Source: Corylus avellana (lineage: Eukaryota > Streptophyta > Magnoliopsida > Fagales > Betulaceae). Taken from it: a stretch of DNA of 64,000 nucleotides. The DNA lies in assembly GCF_901000735.1 (NCBI RefSeq), contig NC_081544.1, positions 18,367,358 through 18,431,357 of the forward strand, read 5' to 3'. Of this stretch, positions 35,299 to 47,972 are shown piece after piece. Each line of letters opens with the position of its first letter. Within the stretch, counting starts at the first letter, position 1. Under the pieces are notes generated by a model that was given only the letters and a program-made list of their open reading frames with translations, was not told the origin of the DNA and made no database searches. A program made the position numbers and the translations under genes.

Positions 35299-37540
35299 TG
35301 TAACGTCCCGTGAAAACCAATTAACTAGTAATTGACCACATGGTACGTCTCTTAGCCTACATCCTTCATGGGACAAGACTCAGTGATCTTAACCTCTCTT
35401 AAATGAGAGAATACGTCAGAAGATTTTTAAACTATAGGAATAGAAAACAATAACTACACATCACAAGCACAATCATCAACGTATAGAAAAAGCATCATAT
35501 TATAAGTAAATCATCAATGTATGGTCAAAGACCGATCATCAAAATATTACAACCCTGAATCATTGTCTCAAAATAAGATAACAAGATTAACGCCTAATTT
35601 TTAGTAGTGCAAGCATGATCACTATCTCTATCATCTCTGATCGGATGGTCCCTCCATCGTCCCACATGAACTTCAACCAAACTGGATCCATGTCCTAAAA
35701 AATGACCTGATCAAGTCCTAGGCAACCACTATAATTCAGTCCAAAGGCATCCTCCTCTACGGTAGCTAAACCACACAGAGATACAAAATGGAGGAAAAAT
35801 AAAAATGGGTAAATCCAAAGACTTAGTGAGAGATAATGCTACTCATGCCATTTTAGTAATGAACTTTGTTTGGTAGAAAATGCAACATTTTAGGTATGAC
35901 AGTTATCCATGAGTGCAATATAGATATAATACATGCTTATAATTATGAGAAACAATGATATTTTAACAATATGGTCTACCCAATATATTACCCATTCTCA
36001 GCAGTGTTGGTGCTGTCCCGAGTGACCTGTAATACAATGTTGGTGCATCGGCTATTATACGCTATTATCCATAGCATTAGCAGCCCGACTGAGTCCGACC
36101 TCGGGTGGCCCACGCTACTAATAATATACGTCCTGTAGTGATTGCACGTTAAAGCTACGCCGGTCATGAAACAACCATTGGATTCAAGGCCCATATGACA
36201 ACACAACATTTTACTATAAAGTTAACATGTATAGTAAGCCCATGATTGTTATCCTACATGTACTAGTGTATCATATCATATGATGCAATTAATCTTGTCC
36301 ATATATTACATGCATGCTTTTACAAATCACACTGTCATTATCTTGTTAAGTAGCACATTTTCAAAAATGATAGAGTTCATGGTGCAACCAAGTGTATCTC
36401 GTAAGAGTTGTAAATATGCACGTTTTAGTACACAAAATAGTCGTGCAATGCAAGCATTATGTGAGTTTTAACTCACATAAATGTCGAGCATTATATGAAT
36501 TAAAACTCACCTGGGTGGTGCAAATTCTCTAAGTAATCCTCCAAAGGTTTCGGGTTCTCCAAATCTGTGGAAAACCTACTATTAGTCCTAAGTTCAAATT
36601 AGAACGAACTTAAGACGTGAAAACAGGAGCTATGGAACACCTGGCCCAAGTGGCGTTTCCCCTGGGGCACTTCTGGGCGAGTGTTCGGTCCCTTAGCCGA
36701 ACGTTTGGCCAGAAGGTTCAGGCGGAACCTCATTTGGTCCACACATCCTCCTAAACCTCCAACACTAGCCCTAGGGTTATCAAAAGGTTTTCTAGCACCT
36801 CCTATCCCAAAACAATGTCTCCATGCATACGAAAATACGTTCAACGAGGATAAAATGCTAAACCGAGCTTCAGTCAAGATTAAAGACCTAGTTAAAAATC
36901 CAACAACAACTAATCTATTCTAGAAAAGCAATATAACAACTATAAAGAGAAACGTAAGTGTAGAAGGTTACCTCTTAGAAGCAAAACCTCCAAGAACTTT
37001 TCCTCCTTCCTCAAGAACAACCAAAGCTCACAAAAATCGATCACACAAGGTCTCCAGAGGGAAAAAGGGCGAAAATGGGGCTTAGGGCTCGAGAGGGGTA
37101 AGGTATTTAATGGTGGAAAAAAAAGCTATGGGCAGTGTAGGGGCTGTTCTAAAAAGCAGCAAACGTTTGGTACTATATGGGCAAGTGTCCACGTACTGTT
37201 TACCCAGCGAATTAAAGGCTACCTTGTACGTTCAGGCATTATCTAGCGGTCAACAAAAAGTAAACGAATGTTTGGTCGATCCCAACATGTACATTCGTGT
37301 ACTGTTGTCAAGCATACGTTCATGTGGTTCCCCTACGAACGTTCGGTTAGAAAGTTCAAAGTTTCCAAAATGCCCTTCTAGCCGTTCCTATTGACCCAAA
37401 GTCCAAATTATCCCTCTAACTAAGCCACTTAAGCCTACTTAACCCTTAGTTATAAAAATTTCATCGCAAAATTTCATTTAGCTAGTTACTTTTCAAAAAC
37501 GTCATACATCCGCTTATCTAAATTCTTTCTCAAGTCCATT
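35299..37540. mobile_element. unclassified interspersed repeat, possibly LTR-derived
   Basis: It starts TGTAACGTCCCGTG at 35299, interrupting hAT-like sequence. Base composition is less AT-rich than its surroundings. The phrase GGTAAATCCAAAGACTTAGTG near 35808 parallels GGTAAATTCAACAACTCAGT near 42126 in another repeat. TG at the start suggests an LTR, but I find no primer site, protein domain or certain right end. Open frames in it (35988-36209, 37110-37394) match nothing I know. Confidence 0.35.
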
Positions 37541-38490
37541 CAAATTATTATTATTATTATTTTTTAATAATTATCTAAAGTGACTAACTAAAATAGAAAA
37601 AGAAAAATGATAAACTCATTCTTTCAACCATCTTTTAACTATCTCTATATAGTGAATAGATGAATCCACCATTGAATTTATGTGGAACCTACATGAGTAT
37701 ACAAATCCAATGGTTGATCCATTATATTTGCAAAAAGAAATAGTCGAAAAATAATTATATAACAAGAATCTTTTACTAATGAGTGAGAGAGAAAAAAAAA
37801 ATGAATAAAGAAAGATAGGAAGGGAGAAAGAAAGTAATTAAAAACTTATGCATCCTTACATTTAGGTGAGTAATGTAGATGAAATGAAAAATGCATTTAG
37901 TTTAGAAAATCAAATGAAAATGTTATTTCAAGGGTTTAATCAGCCATTTTACATAGAAATTCAATTTGCATAAACCGGTGCGGATGTTTAGTTGTCTAGT
38001 CATTATCAACTATGTGATAAAGTGATAATGTGATTTGATCAAATGGGTTAGGTCCCAAGTTCATGACGTTGGAAAAGCATCCATTTGAAGGAATTGTCAG
38101 GAGTTCAATGGAGTTCATTGTAACAATTTTGAAATTGTCAAATGGATTGATAGAAACAGCATCTTTTTGAAGGAATAGTCAGTGAGTTTAATTAATGGAG
38201 TTCTTCATTGTAACAATTTTGAAATTGAAATTATCAAATTTGGTATTAATAAAATTGAAATATCAGTTTTTAATTTTGAATCAAAATTAAGTTATGGTGT
38301 TCATTAATATATATAACATAATACTCAAAAGAGTTACATGAAGAGTAGTAAACTTTTCCTAAAATACTTTCGACTTGTTTGGTAATCTTTTGATGTGTGT
38401 TGAGATTGCGATTTCGTAAAAATAATCTGTGTTTTTAAAAGATATCGCAAAACGTAAAGTGTTTGGTATTTTGATTTGAAAAGCACATAA

Positions 38491-38492
<2 letters not shown>

Positions 38493-38534
<42 letters not shown>

Positions 38535-38548
38535 CGCGCGCGCGCGTG
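38493..38548. repeat. compound (TA)n(TG)n(CG)n tract, 56 bp strictly alternating
   Basis: Uninterrupted alternation of pyrimidine and purine: TA repeats, then GTGTGTGTGTG, then CGCGCGCGCG. The CG part is unusual in such AT-rich DNA, where CpG is normally lost. Confidence 0.95.
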
Positions 38549-38664
38549 ATTTTTATGAGCAGTTATAGATGCTTATTTTGGAAAATCACGAATTTAAATC
38601 AAAATTACGATTTCGCATAACAAATATTTAATAAAAAAGGTAATTTTTAATATATTTTACCAAA

Positions 38665-38985
38665 GATGAATGATAAAGACACAACTTTGACCAAACTTTT
38701 CTCTTATGTGGTCATTTAAATTTTTTTTTTTAAAAAAAAAAAAAAAATTATAAAGTAATAACATCTTGTGTGGTCCTTTTTTTTATTTGGTTTTTTTTTT
38801 TTTAAAAAAAAAATGGTCTTTTTCTTCATAATAATGACCATTAAAAAAAAAATACCAAATAAAAAAAGTATCACACAAGATGTTATTACTTCATAAATTT
38901 TTTTATTTTTTTTTATTTTTTAATTTTTTAAAAAATGACCACATAAGATAAAAGTTATGTCAAAATTATGTCTTTATTATTTATC
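38665..38985. mobile_element. fold-back MITE (GATGAATGATA family), 321 bp
   Basis: The arms GATGAATGATAAAGACA and TGTCTTTATTATTTATC are inverted copies, and the hairpin continues through CTTATGTGGTCATT / AATGACCACATAAG to a centre at CATAATAATGACCATT. It is flanked by a perfect 9 bp duplication TTTACCAAA (38656-38664; 38986-38994). Confidence 0.9.
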
Positions 38986-40882
38986 TTTACCAAAAACCTT
39001 AGTAATTTAAAAAAATAAAGATTTCAAAAACATAATTTTTTTTAAATGTAATTTTTAAAATTACACTTATTAAAACTGCATTTGTAAGCAATTCTTAAAA
39101 GAAAGGATGCTAAAAAAACGTGTAAAGATGAATTATTATTATTATTATTATTTAATTTTGGTCACTTTTTTTTTTTGTTGTTGTTGGTTTTAGTTTTAGT
39201 TTTTGTCTGCGGTGTTGAATAATACAACCTGGGTCACGTGGGCATCAGACTTTATTGGTTGATCCGATCGAGTTTACAAAGTACATAAATTATTTCTGCG
39301 ACAAAGAAAGCACATAATGATTACTTTCGCTGAATAATATTCGGACCTTTTTTTATTACCATATATAAAGTTTCTTCTCTTTTTAAAAATCAAATGAAGT
39401 TTTTGCCACGTTTAAAGAATCTTATATCTTTCGTCAACATCTGTCTACTATATATCTCAACTTAAATTATTATTTATTTTAAAAAATTAAAAAAATTTAA
39501 TTATTATTTATTTTTTGTATTCCTATATACCCCTAAAAAATTATTTTAAGAGTGTTATAGAAATATAAAAAATAAGTGACCTTTTTGAAACATTTTAATA
39601 ATTTAGAGACTACTTTAGTACTTTTTGAACATTATGAACTATATTACAAACAACTGGTAGTTTAAGAAAACTTTTTATATTTTTCTCTATATTAAATTAT
39701 TATTTATTTAAAAAAATTAAATTAATTAAAAGAGGTCAATTTAATTATTTAATTTATATTTAAAAAATAATAAAAAAATTATTATTATTAAAATTATTGA
39801 ATATCCACGTGCATATAATTTAGTTGAATAGTTGTATAGGTGTGAAGAAAAGTTGAAGTTCAACTCCTCAAATAATAATTAGTTGGAATAGTCGTATAGG
39901 TCTGAAGAAAAGCAATAAGGGGACAAAAAAACACTGAAATATTTCTTGTGCGCCGGCGGGATATGCACGTGTTTTTCCACTCCACGTGAGTCCGACCATT
40001 TCAAATCCGGATTTTTTTACTTCTTTCTTTAGAAGGTGACACATTTTTTTTTTTTTTTTTTTTTAAAAAAAATTCTTTCTCAAAATAAAACCCAATTTTT
40101 TTTTTTACTTTCTTAGATCATTCCGAGCAGTTTCTTCATCATTTTTTTCTACATTTAAGAATTTAAACTATTTTTTGCTTCCTTATGTCAAAATACACTT
40201 CAATAGCTTCCCTTAATTATTCCCTATATCATTAAAATATTTGTTTTTTTTTAATTATATTATATATATATGAGGAGAGATTAGAGAGAATTGTAAGAGG
40301 AAAGAGGAGAGAAGAGAGAGAATCATTTCTTTATATTTTAATAATCATAAGGATTGTAATAGTGGAACCCAAAACATTGGTTTCCACTGTAGCAATCATA
40401 ATATTTATGGTTCATTTAGGGAGTCTGCTTTAGAATGTTTTTTATGATTTTTTGAACATATTCCCTAAACTTTTATTCTGGGAATGCTCATTAGAAAATG
40501 GCTGATATATTATATGCTCTATCTAGCTATTCCAATGTTGATGAAAGTTTATAAATGATTAAAAATTTCCATAAAACAAAATAAATATAACAACCCTCTA
40601 CTCTCTAGAGTAGTACTCTTACTCTTAAGGGCAAGAAAGGTGGGCCTAGTTTTGTTTTTTTTTTTTAAAAAAAAAAAAAACTAATTGTAGATTTAAAGAT
40701 AATTTGAGAAATTAAATGGATAAATAATTTAATTTTTTGAAACTATCATGTCTTGTGACAACTAAAACCAAAAATTTCCTTATCTATTTTGGAAACAGGG
40801 AGTACAAGTTAATGCTTTTGCCTTATAGATCAAGAAGCAGAGGAAAATAGTTTGAATGAAATGTCTATGATATTATAATTTT

Positions 40883-41347
40883 GGGAAAATTTTATTTTGG
40901 ATCCCTGAATTATCACCCGTTTTGACATTTCTCAAACTTCAAAACTTCTCAATTTAGACCTTTGAACTTTCAATTGCAATCATTTTGAACCTCTTCATCA
41001 ATTTTTGCCGTTAAAACCCTTAAAAAGACAAAGTTACTCTTCAATTTTCTTTTTATTGAAAAAAAAAAAAAAAAATTGAAAAAAATGGTCACAAGGTGGG
41101 CCAACCGTTGGTCACCTTGTGATTTTTTTTTTTTTTTTTATATAATATTTTTTTAAAAAAAAAAATTGAAATTTTATAAAAAAGTATTGGGTATAAACAT
41201 CATTGTCTAACTTTTAACGTTTAAAATTTGATAGAGTGGTTCAAATTGACTACAATTGAAAGTTTATGGGTCTAAATTGAAAGGTTTTAAAGTTTGGGGG
41301 CATGTCAAAACGGGTGGTAGTTCAAAGGCTCAGAGTGAAATTTCCCA
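40883..41347. mobile_element. Mutator-type fold-back MITE, about 465 bp
   Basis: The left arm GGGAAAATTTTATTTTGG, then ATCACCCGTTTTGACAT, pairs with ATGTCAAAACGGGTGGTAG and GTGAAATTTCCC on the right. It is flanked by TATAATTTT (40874-40882; 41348-41356), a 9 bp duplication if one terminal A is counted in the element. The centre holds a second hairpin, GGTCACAAGGTGGGCC / GGTCACCTTGTGA, at 41087-41122. Confidence 0.82.
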
Positions 41348-43774
41348 TATAATTTTTTACTATAAAGTTCTAATATTAATTTGAATAGGAAGTATTTATT
41401 ATTAATGCACATTATTTTTCCAACTAAATGATAAAATAATTAATAAAATCCCACAAATTCCATAAACTCTAAACTCCTATTTTACAAAGGAAAATAAGTA
41501 TATATAGATATATAGTTATATTACAAATAAGTGTAATGATACAAATCACTATGAATTTACGAAAAGCTTTACTCCTTCCTTGCATCTCGGACTTTTTCTA
41601 TGTACATGCTGAAACGTGCCAAGTTTTAAAGGTAGAGCAACTGGGAGCCTATGTCAAAAAAAAAAAAATTGGGAGCAATTGTAACATATTCTTATAAAAA
41701 ATTTATTACTCCTACCTTATGTTTACCATAGAAACATGCATAACATTACTAGAGTACTAAAAACTCCCATTGTTATGAAATCACAAACTTATAATGTGAT
41801 ACTATTCAATAACCTTATAAGCAATAAAGTTGCTAAAATAAAAGTAAACTAGTATAGGAAGGTCATATCATTTCCCGATGTCAGTGTCCTCCTATGGACT
41901 GTATGGTATACAAAAGATCAAAAGTTGTACAGTCTACATAAACAAAAGTTGCATAGTCTATGCTTACCCCAATCGATCTAGTCTATAATGGAGTCTCAGC
42001 CATTAGGCTAGACGATTGAGTCTTTAACTACCAGGACGCCCACCGGTACCCATGTTCTCAATACTATGATATATAATTAAAGCAATCGGAAAATAAAATA
42101 AAATAAAATTATTATAGGAAGAAGGGGTAAATTCAACAACTCAGTAAGTGGCAACAACACCGTAGTAAAAATGCTATAAACATGCTATGTAGATTTTTAT
42201 GCCATAATCTCAGTCTTGTATAACAATAATATTTTACAGAATAAAATAATTAACAAATAAAGCAAGAATAGTAAGTAAGTTATAAAATGAGTAAGCACTA
42301 TCTTTTTATTTATTTCTTTCAAATAATTGTTTTATCCTTTGACCCGACTTCGCAATTTTACCATAAGCGGGGCACGTTGACTTGTCTCGAAGGACCTATA
42401 GGCTCATCCTATCGTCACAGGGGAGAGCTACCGAGTTGGGAACTTCTTTAGGTGAAGGCCACCCAGCCAATAGTACACACTTTCTCGTAACCGTCCTTCG
42501 GTGTGCTTGTCATGCTACCCATGCGATCTGGTACCGTTCGTGACTATAGTAGTGCCTTGGGGTTAAACATTTATAACATAAATGTACATGTAACATTTCA
42601 TATGATCTTGTAAGCTCATCCATAATTGTATAATATACCATGAAACCTTGAGAACTATTTTTAGTCACAATCACGGTCATGTATAAATCATAACAGTAAG
42701 GTAATTATAACACTTAAAATTCTTAAACAATGACATGTGAATGAATAAAACTTGGCATTCAAAATATGAAAAGAAGTGCAATCATGTAAGTGGATGATTT
42801 ATAAAATTTTCAACATTTTTCCAAAGATTTATAATAAAATTTGTTGGGGTTTTTAGTATTGTGTCCCCTTACATGGCATCGCATGCCTTTAATTTGATTC
42901 TGCATCCAACTCACAATTCCTACAACAGAGGTAAAAAATACCTTAGTCATCAATTCGTTTACAAGTTTCAATCATGCATCACTTTATTAGTTAAGGATCA
43001 TATCTCTAATCTCTATCCCACCACCGTCTGTCCTTAGTCAAAACATAAATCCATTATCAAATCATCATTTCTCTCTAGCCAAACCATCCGTTAACTTACA
43101 AATCAGTAAAATCAAAACATCAAATAGTATTAATTGCACCTAGGCATAATCACATTTTCTCATATATAGGTCAACCAATACCAATTTTCAACCTTATAAC
43201 TTTAATTGATAATTTGAAATCTAACATGCAAGGTCTTAGATAGGTTACTTAATATGTGTTAATCATCATCTATTTAGCTAAGTTCATAATCGAAATATCA
43301 TCAATACATTAATTCCTCAAAATCAAAGAGTCGTCTAGCATACATTAATCCAATTTTCGATCGTCAGAGCAAACTCAAGGCTTGTCCCAATTTTTCAGTT
43401 AACATAATAAGAACCCAAAAATTATCCTCCAATTACACAATCACTTAACAACCCAAAAATCAGTATTACCGAAAATTTGAAATCAAAATATGTTACCTAT
43501 AAATCAACAAAATCAACTAAGTTCATCAGAAATTTCTTCAAAATTAGTCACAAGGCTTAAGATTAAGAAATTACCTTGCAAAAGTACTGGCAATCAGGAA
43601 TGTTGTTCAAAGAAAACAAGTAGCTTGGGGGAGCCTTATGGGTTGCTCTATCCTTCCTCTTTCTCTTCTTCCTCTTCTTTCTTTCTCTCTTTTATTTCTC
43701 TTCTGTGTGTTACATTTCTTGCATTCAGAAGAAGGGCAAGCCCCTTCTTAAATAAGTCATCGTTGGGGACTACC

Positions 43775-43893
43775 TTGTTCCCCAAGTAGCTTATACTTGT
43801 TGCTCAAGTATCATGGTCCCCAAGTAGCTCATACTTGTTACTCAAGTAGCTCATACTTGGGTACCAAGTTGCTTGGTCCCAAGTAGCTCATAC
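43775..43893. repeat. minisatellite CCCAAGTAGCTCATACTTG
   Basis: About five imperfect copies of a unit of roughly 20 to 25 bases (CCAAGTAGCTCATACTTG with TTGCT or TTACT spacers). It ends exactly where the LINE 3' end begins. Confidence 0.8.
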
Positions 43894-43924
43894 TTTTTTT
43901 GAGAAATAGACTTTTTTTTATTCA

Positions 43925-44099
43925 TCAAAGAACTTCTTTCTCCCCCATTACAAGGTCGTGGATACAAATAGGAAAATCATTTGTCCACAGCTATTCTTCA
44001 CTTAAACATAAAGTATATTTTGCTAGCATGTGGGCCACTGAGTTGGCCTCTCTTCTGGCATATTGTACTTGCCATTCTTGCATGTCCTCCAGCAACTCC
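43925..44099 (-). pseudogene. LINE RNase H C-terminal fragment
   Basis: From the gap edge leftward it reads LLEDMQEWQVQYARREANSV, AHMLAKYTLCLSEE, a stop, LWTNDFPICIHDLV, the last third of the plant LINE RNase H domain. The zinc-binding linker normally between reverse transcriptase and RNase H is missing, so the 100-N gap must hide several hundred bases or a deletion. Confidence 0.8.
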
Positions 44100-44199
44100 N
44101 NNNNNNNNNNNNNNNNNNNNNNNNNNNNNNNNNNNNNNNNNNNNNNNNNNNNNNNNNNNNNNNNNNNNNNNNNNNNNNNNNNNNNNNNNNNNNNNNNNN
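44100..44199. other. assembly gap (100 N)
   Basis: Exactly 100 N, within the LINE between reverse transcriptase and RNase H. Confidence 0.99.
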
Positions 44200-45290
44200 T
44201 CTTCCCATATTTTCCTAGCTCGTCCATGCCATACGCGAATGGTTTTTCTTATTGCCCCACCAAAAACGCATCATCGAGTTGATTTTTTTGCACAGCCATT
44301 TTGGAAGTTGGAAAATGCTCATTGTGTATATGAGAATGGCTTGAATTACAGCCTTTAAAAGCATCTCTTTGCCTGCCGGAGTCAAGAACTTCTCTTTCCA
44401 TCCCATTATTTTGTCCCAAATTCTACCTTGTAGTTCCTTGAAAGATCTACTGCGAGATTTACCAATAATCGCCGGTAAACCCAGGTACTTCTCGGAGCTC
44501 TGGGTCGACTTCACACCAACCACTATTGTTATAAACTCCCGTGTTGCCCACTTTGTGTTCTTGTTGAAAAAGAGGGACGTCTTGTCCCTATTGAGGCGCT
44601 GTCCAAACGCTTGTTCATAGTCATCAAATATCTTATGAACCATTTGCCATTCTTCAAAATTCGCCTTGCAAAAGAGCAAGCTGTCGTCAACAAAAAAGAG
44701 ATGGTTAATTCTAGTCCCTCCCCTTTTTATAGGTAGCCCCAACAGAACTTTTGATAATTTCGCCTTCTGCAGCAAAGAGCTCAACCCTTCCGCACAAAGT
44801 AGAAAAAGGTAGGGTGATAGTGGATCACCCTGCCTCTCTTGATGGTAGTATATGCCCATAAGGATGCCCATTCACCAACACAGCAAAGGAGATTGTTTTC
44901 ACACATAACATAACCAGCTGGATCCACCTATCTGCAAAACCAAGTTTTCTCTTTATCGCCTCCAGAAATTGCCATTCGATGCGGTCATACGCTTTACTCG
45001 TGTTGAGTTTGAGGGCCATATAACCCATACGATCTTTCATTTTCTTGTCCATTGTGTGAAGGGCCTCAAAAGCCACTATGACATTATCACTTATAAGCCT
45101 CCCATGTATGAAAGCACTTTGGTTCTGCGATATGACATGTGGGAGTACCAGCTTGAGTCTGTTTGCAAGGACTTTTGACATCAGTTTGTAAGCAACATTA
45201 CATAAGCTTATTGGCCGGAATTCATTAACACAAACAAGATGCTATTTCTTAGGAATCATACATTAGAACATGGTCATAAAAATCTAAAAT
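44200..45290 (-). pseudogene. LINE reverse transcriptase, degenerate
   Basis: Reading leftward: NEFRPISLCNVAYKLMSKVL (about 45232-45173), AFIHGRLISDNV, motif A as ALKLNTSKAYDRIEW, the region GILPSRE with a frame change at about 44840-44870, then RQGDPLSPYLFLLCAEGL, the catalytic FVDDSLLF, SEKYLGLP and GWKEKFLTPAGKEML. Motif A normally reads LDxSKAYD; here the first catalytic Asp is Asn. There is a stop in the IPKK segment and a frame change between the two large pieces. The enzyme would copy element RNA at the target nick; this copy is inactive. Confidence 0.9.
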
Positions 45291-45916
45291 TAATTCTCAA
45301 TGAACCTAAACCTTTTGACTACCACATGCCCAAAAATCGTGGCCTACAAACATCATTAACTCATCCAAATAATTTCCCAAATCGTAGGTACTTTAACTAC
45401 TTAATAGCTTGACCTATTAAACTTGAAAAAATCATAACTCTTTCAATTAAACTCCGAATGATAAGAAATTTAGTTTAAAATTTGTTTCCATTCAAAGGCT
45501 TACAACATATTCAAAAATTATAGCAACTCATAACTTTTTGGTACCTCAAAAGTTCCTCGAAATTCAATGGCTCTGTTTGACTAAAATTCTTGTTTTGACA
45601 CTTGCATCTTCTAAAAATCATAACTCCTTCTTCAAGTGTCCAAAAATCATGAAACCACTTCTAAAATCTTCATTTCTCATCATTATACAAGGTCTTAAAA
45701 TATTTTTCTTTAAGATCATTCATTGAATTTTTGGCGTCCAAAACAATGTGAGTTTTCTTTCAATAACCCACTAAATTTCTAATTAGCAATTTTCATCATC
45801 TTTCATATTAAGTCTCCTTACCTAACTCCATATAAATCTTAATAAAATTGCAAATCCTCCTTATCCTTGATATTTAGATCATCTTTATTCCAGGGTATAA
45901 ATTTCGAGGTATTACA

Positions 45917-47332
45917 CATGCATCTTTTCAAAGCAGTACATATCCAGTGTATATTTGTTGCCAAGTTGATATGGAAATGTAGAAATTAAGATCAAATGTT
46001 TTCTTATTATTTGACCATCTTTGGAGTTCGGTATTATAAAGAAGATACATATATATGTTACCAATAAATAGACTTACTTAGCTCTTAGCTATGAATCTGT
46101 CTAGTTGCATTATATTGATGTTTTTCTTAAGATAATTTATATATAAACATTCATTTATCGGGAATATTATAATCAAAATGAGTACGAAATGGATAAGAAA
46201 ATTCAGATAAACTTAAGCATGGCCATGGGTAAAAATGTTTCCTTATAATTAATCAATTCTTTCTTAGTAAACCCTTTCGCAATAACTCTATGCTTGGTCT
46301 CAAACTTCACCCATTTACCTCTCTCTTTGGATTTGGATCTCCTCGGTAACACATAAATTTCTGCATTTATTTAGACCATTAGATGAAATGGATAACTCAT
46401 ATTTTATAATATGAGAATCTTATATTTTAGAAAATATGAGGGGATCTCAATCCCCTCTCTTCCGTTTGCACCTAATATATTGCAGTTTAAATGCCTCCAC
46501 AAGTTTCAAGACATTATTGGAATACATAAGTGGATTCCAATTTTGATTCCATAGCCTTGACCCAAAGCCACATCCTTCCGAGATAGTTTCATTTCATATA
46601 AGCTTCTCCCTAAAATAGACCACTAGGTTGTAATATATTTGATACAACCACCTAATTTCTAGGTGTACATAATTGTATGTAATATAACATTATGACGCAA
46701 CACGAATGAAAAATGAAATAAAGATAAAGGATCGGCATCTCACCAATTGAATAAATTTGGCATCTCACTAGGAACACAGAGTCTCATCACATAAAAGAGC
46801 AATCACAACTCTTCTTAAGGAACAAAATAATTGTTTATTTCTCAATTATAGCTTGTCAAATACAATTGAAACTTATGCTTAAATAGATTAAAACACTAAA
46901 CCCTAACTCTAATGTGATTGTTTGGGCTAAGCTCCATTATTAAATACGGACTCTAAAAACATAAATTAAATATTAAAAACCATTACAAAATAATACTAAC
47001 TGTAAACTAATATTCTTTTTTCATTCTGCATCACATCCTTTCTAGGACAACTATATTGTTAGATTTGAAGTTGTTCAAATAATCATCTCTTCCAAAAACT
47101 CACGTTAATACTTTTATTTTAGATTCCAACTTATCAGACTTTCTTTTCAACAACACATGTTGTAGACAAGCCCAAACGTTTGAGTATCTCACACACAAGT
47201 TTAGATGAAACTAGTGAAATAGATTAAGGAAGAAAAAGCAGAAGAATCAGAAGGGAAGAAATTAATATTTCCTTCACATTCAAAGAATGGCCGCTGATGT
47301 ATATAGAAGATGGTGGGAAAGAAACGCGGATT

Positions 47333-47368
<36 letters not shown>

Positions 47369-47640
47369 CTTAATACATATACACGTGAGGATGTTGTCTA
47401 GAGTCAACTTGTAGTCATCGCTGAGGAAATGACAGAGAAGCTGAAGAAATGCGAAAGCCCCGGCTGCCACGCGCCACGCTCTTCTATTGACCACTGTAGC
47501 AACGAATGACGCGTCCCATTAGGGGCATTAGCTTCAGTGGCGACAGTGATGAGATATTTACGCTGCATCATCACCCATACTCTGACTCTTCCAAAGACCA
47601 CCCACCTATTTTTTTTATATACATTGTGGATGGATTGTGG
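45917..47640. other. intergenic stretch upstream of the Nudix gene
   Basis: No coding region is recognised. A TA run of about 28 bp lies near 47337-47365. The last few hundred bases become less AT-rich and probably hold the promoter of the downstream gene. Confidence 0.5.
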
Positions 47641-47672
47641 CAGCCGCACACACGTCCCTCTATTGCCTTTTC

Positions 47673-47680
47673 TATAAATA
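47673..47680 (+). promoter_or_regulatory. TATA box of the Nudix gene
   Basis: TATAAATA, a textbook plant TATA element, lies in GC-richer context about 293 bp before the chosen start codon. Transcription would start near 47705-47710, giving a pyrimidine-rich leader of about 265 bp. Confidence 0.7.
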
Positions 47681-47972
47681 GCCCGCCAACCTTTCCTTTA
47701 CCCCATCAAACCCACAACCTTTTTGCCTCCCTGTCTCTTCCCCTCAATTTGCTCTATCATCCGGATCAATTTTTGGTGTTTATATAAATATATATTTAGC
47801 TTTTGTGCATGCTTCCTGATTGGCATAACAAACCACAAGGCTAAAGGCCTTAATTTTGTTTGTTTCGAAATTACAAGATCCTTTTCCTTCTTCTTCGATC
47901 TCCTTCTCCTTTTGGGTTCTTTTTGTTTCAGATTCTATAATATCTATAGATTCTCAGAAACATCTTTGGAAG

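Larger units (their letters stand above)
37541..40873. other. gene-free AT-rich stretch
   Basis: No coding sequence is recognised. It contains the alternating purine-pyrimidine tract and the MITE listed separately, and long homopolymer tracts near 38725, 38790 and 40045. Confidence 0.6.
43894..45290 (-). mobile_element. 5'-truncated L1-type LINE
   Basis: Minus-strand reverse transcriptase followed by RNase H, with a short A-rich 3' end at 43894-43920. It lacks DUF4283 and endonuclease, the usual 5' truncation of LINEs. The 5' limit is near 45290 in sequence resembling IPKK and NEFRPIS. A 100-N gap lies between the two domains. No clear target duplication was found. Confidence 0.85.
41860..45916. 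mobile_element. unclassified repeat, possibly LTR-derived, hosting a LINE insertion
   Basis: A stretch of repeat-like sequence ends CGAGGTATTACA at 45916, so on the minus strand it begins TGTAATACCTCG, an LTR-like start. It has local similarity to the 35299-37540 repeat around 42126. A LINE interrupts it at about 43894-45290. No retroviral-type protein domain is found in the remainder. The left limit is uncertain. Confidence 0.35.

Noticed and set aside
35988..37394. Open frames within the 35.3-37.5 kb repeat
   Set aside because: No family resemblance on either strand; the region behaves as an interspersed repeat.
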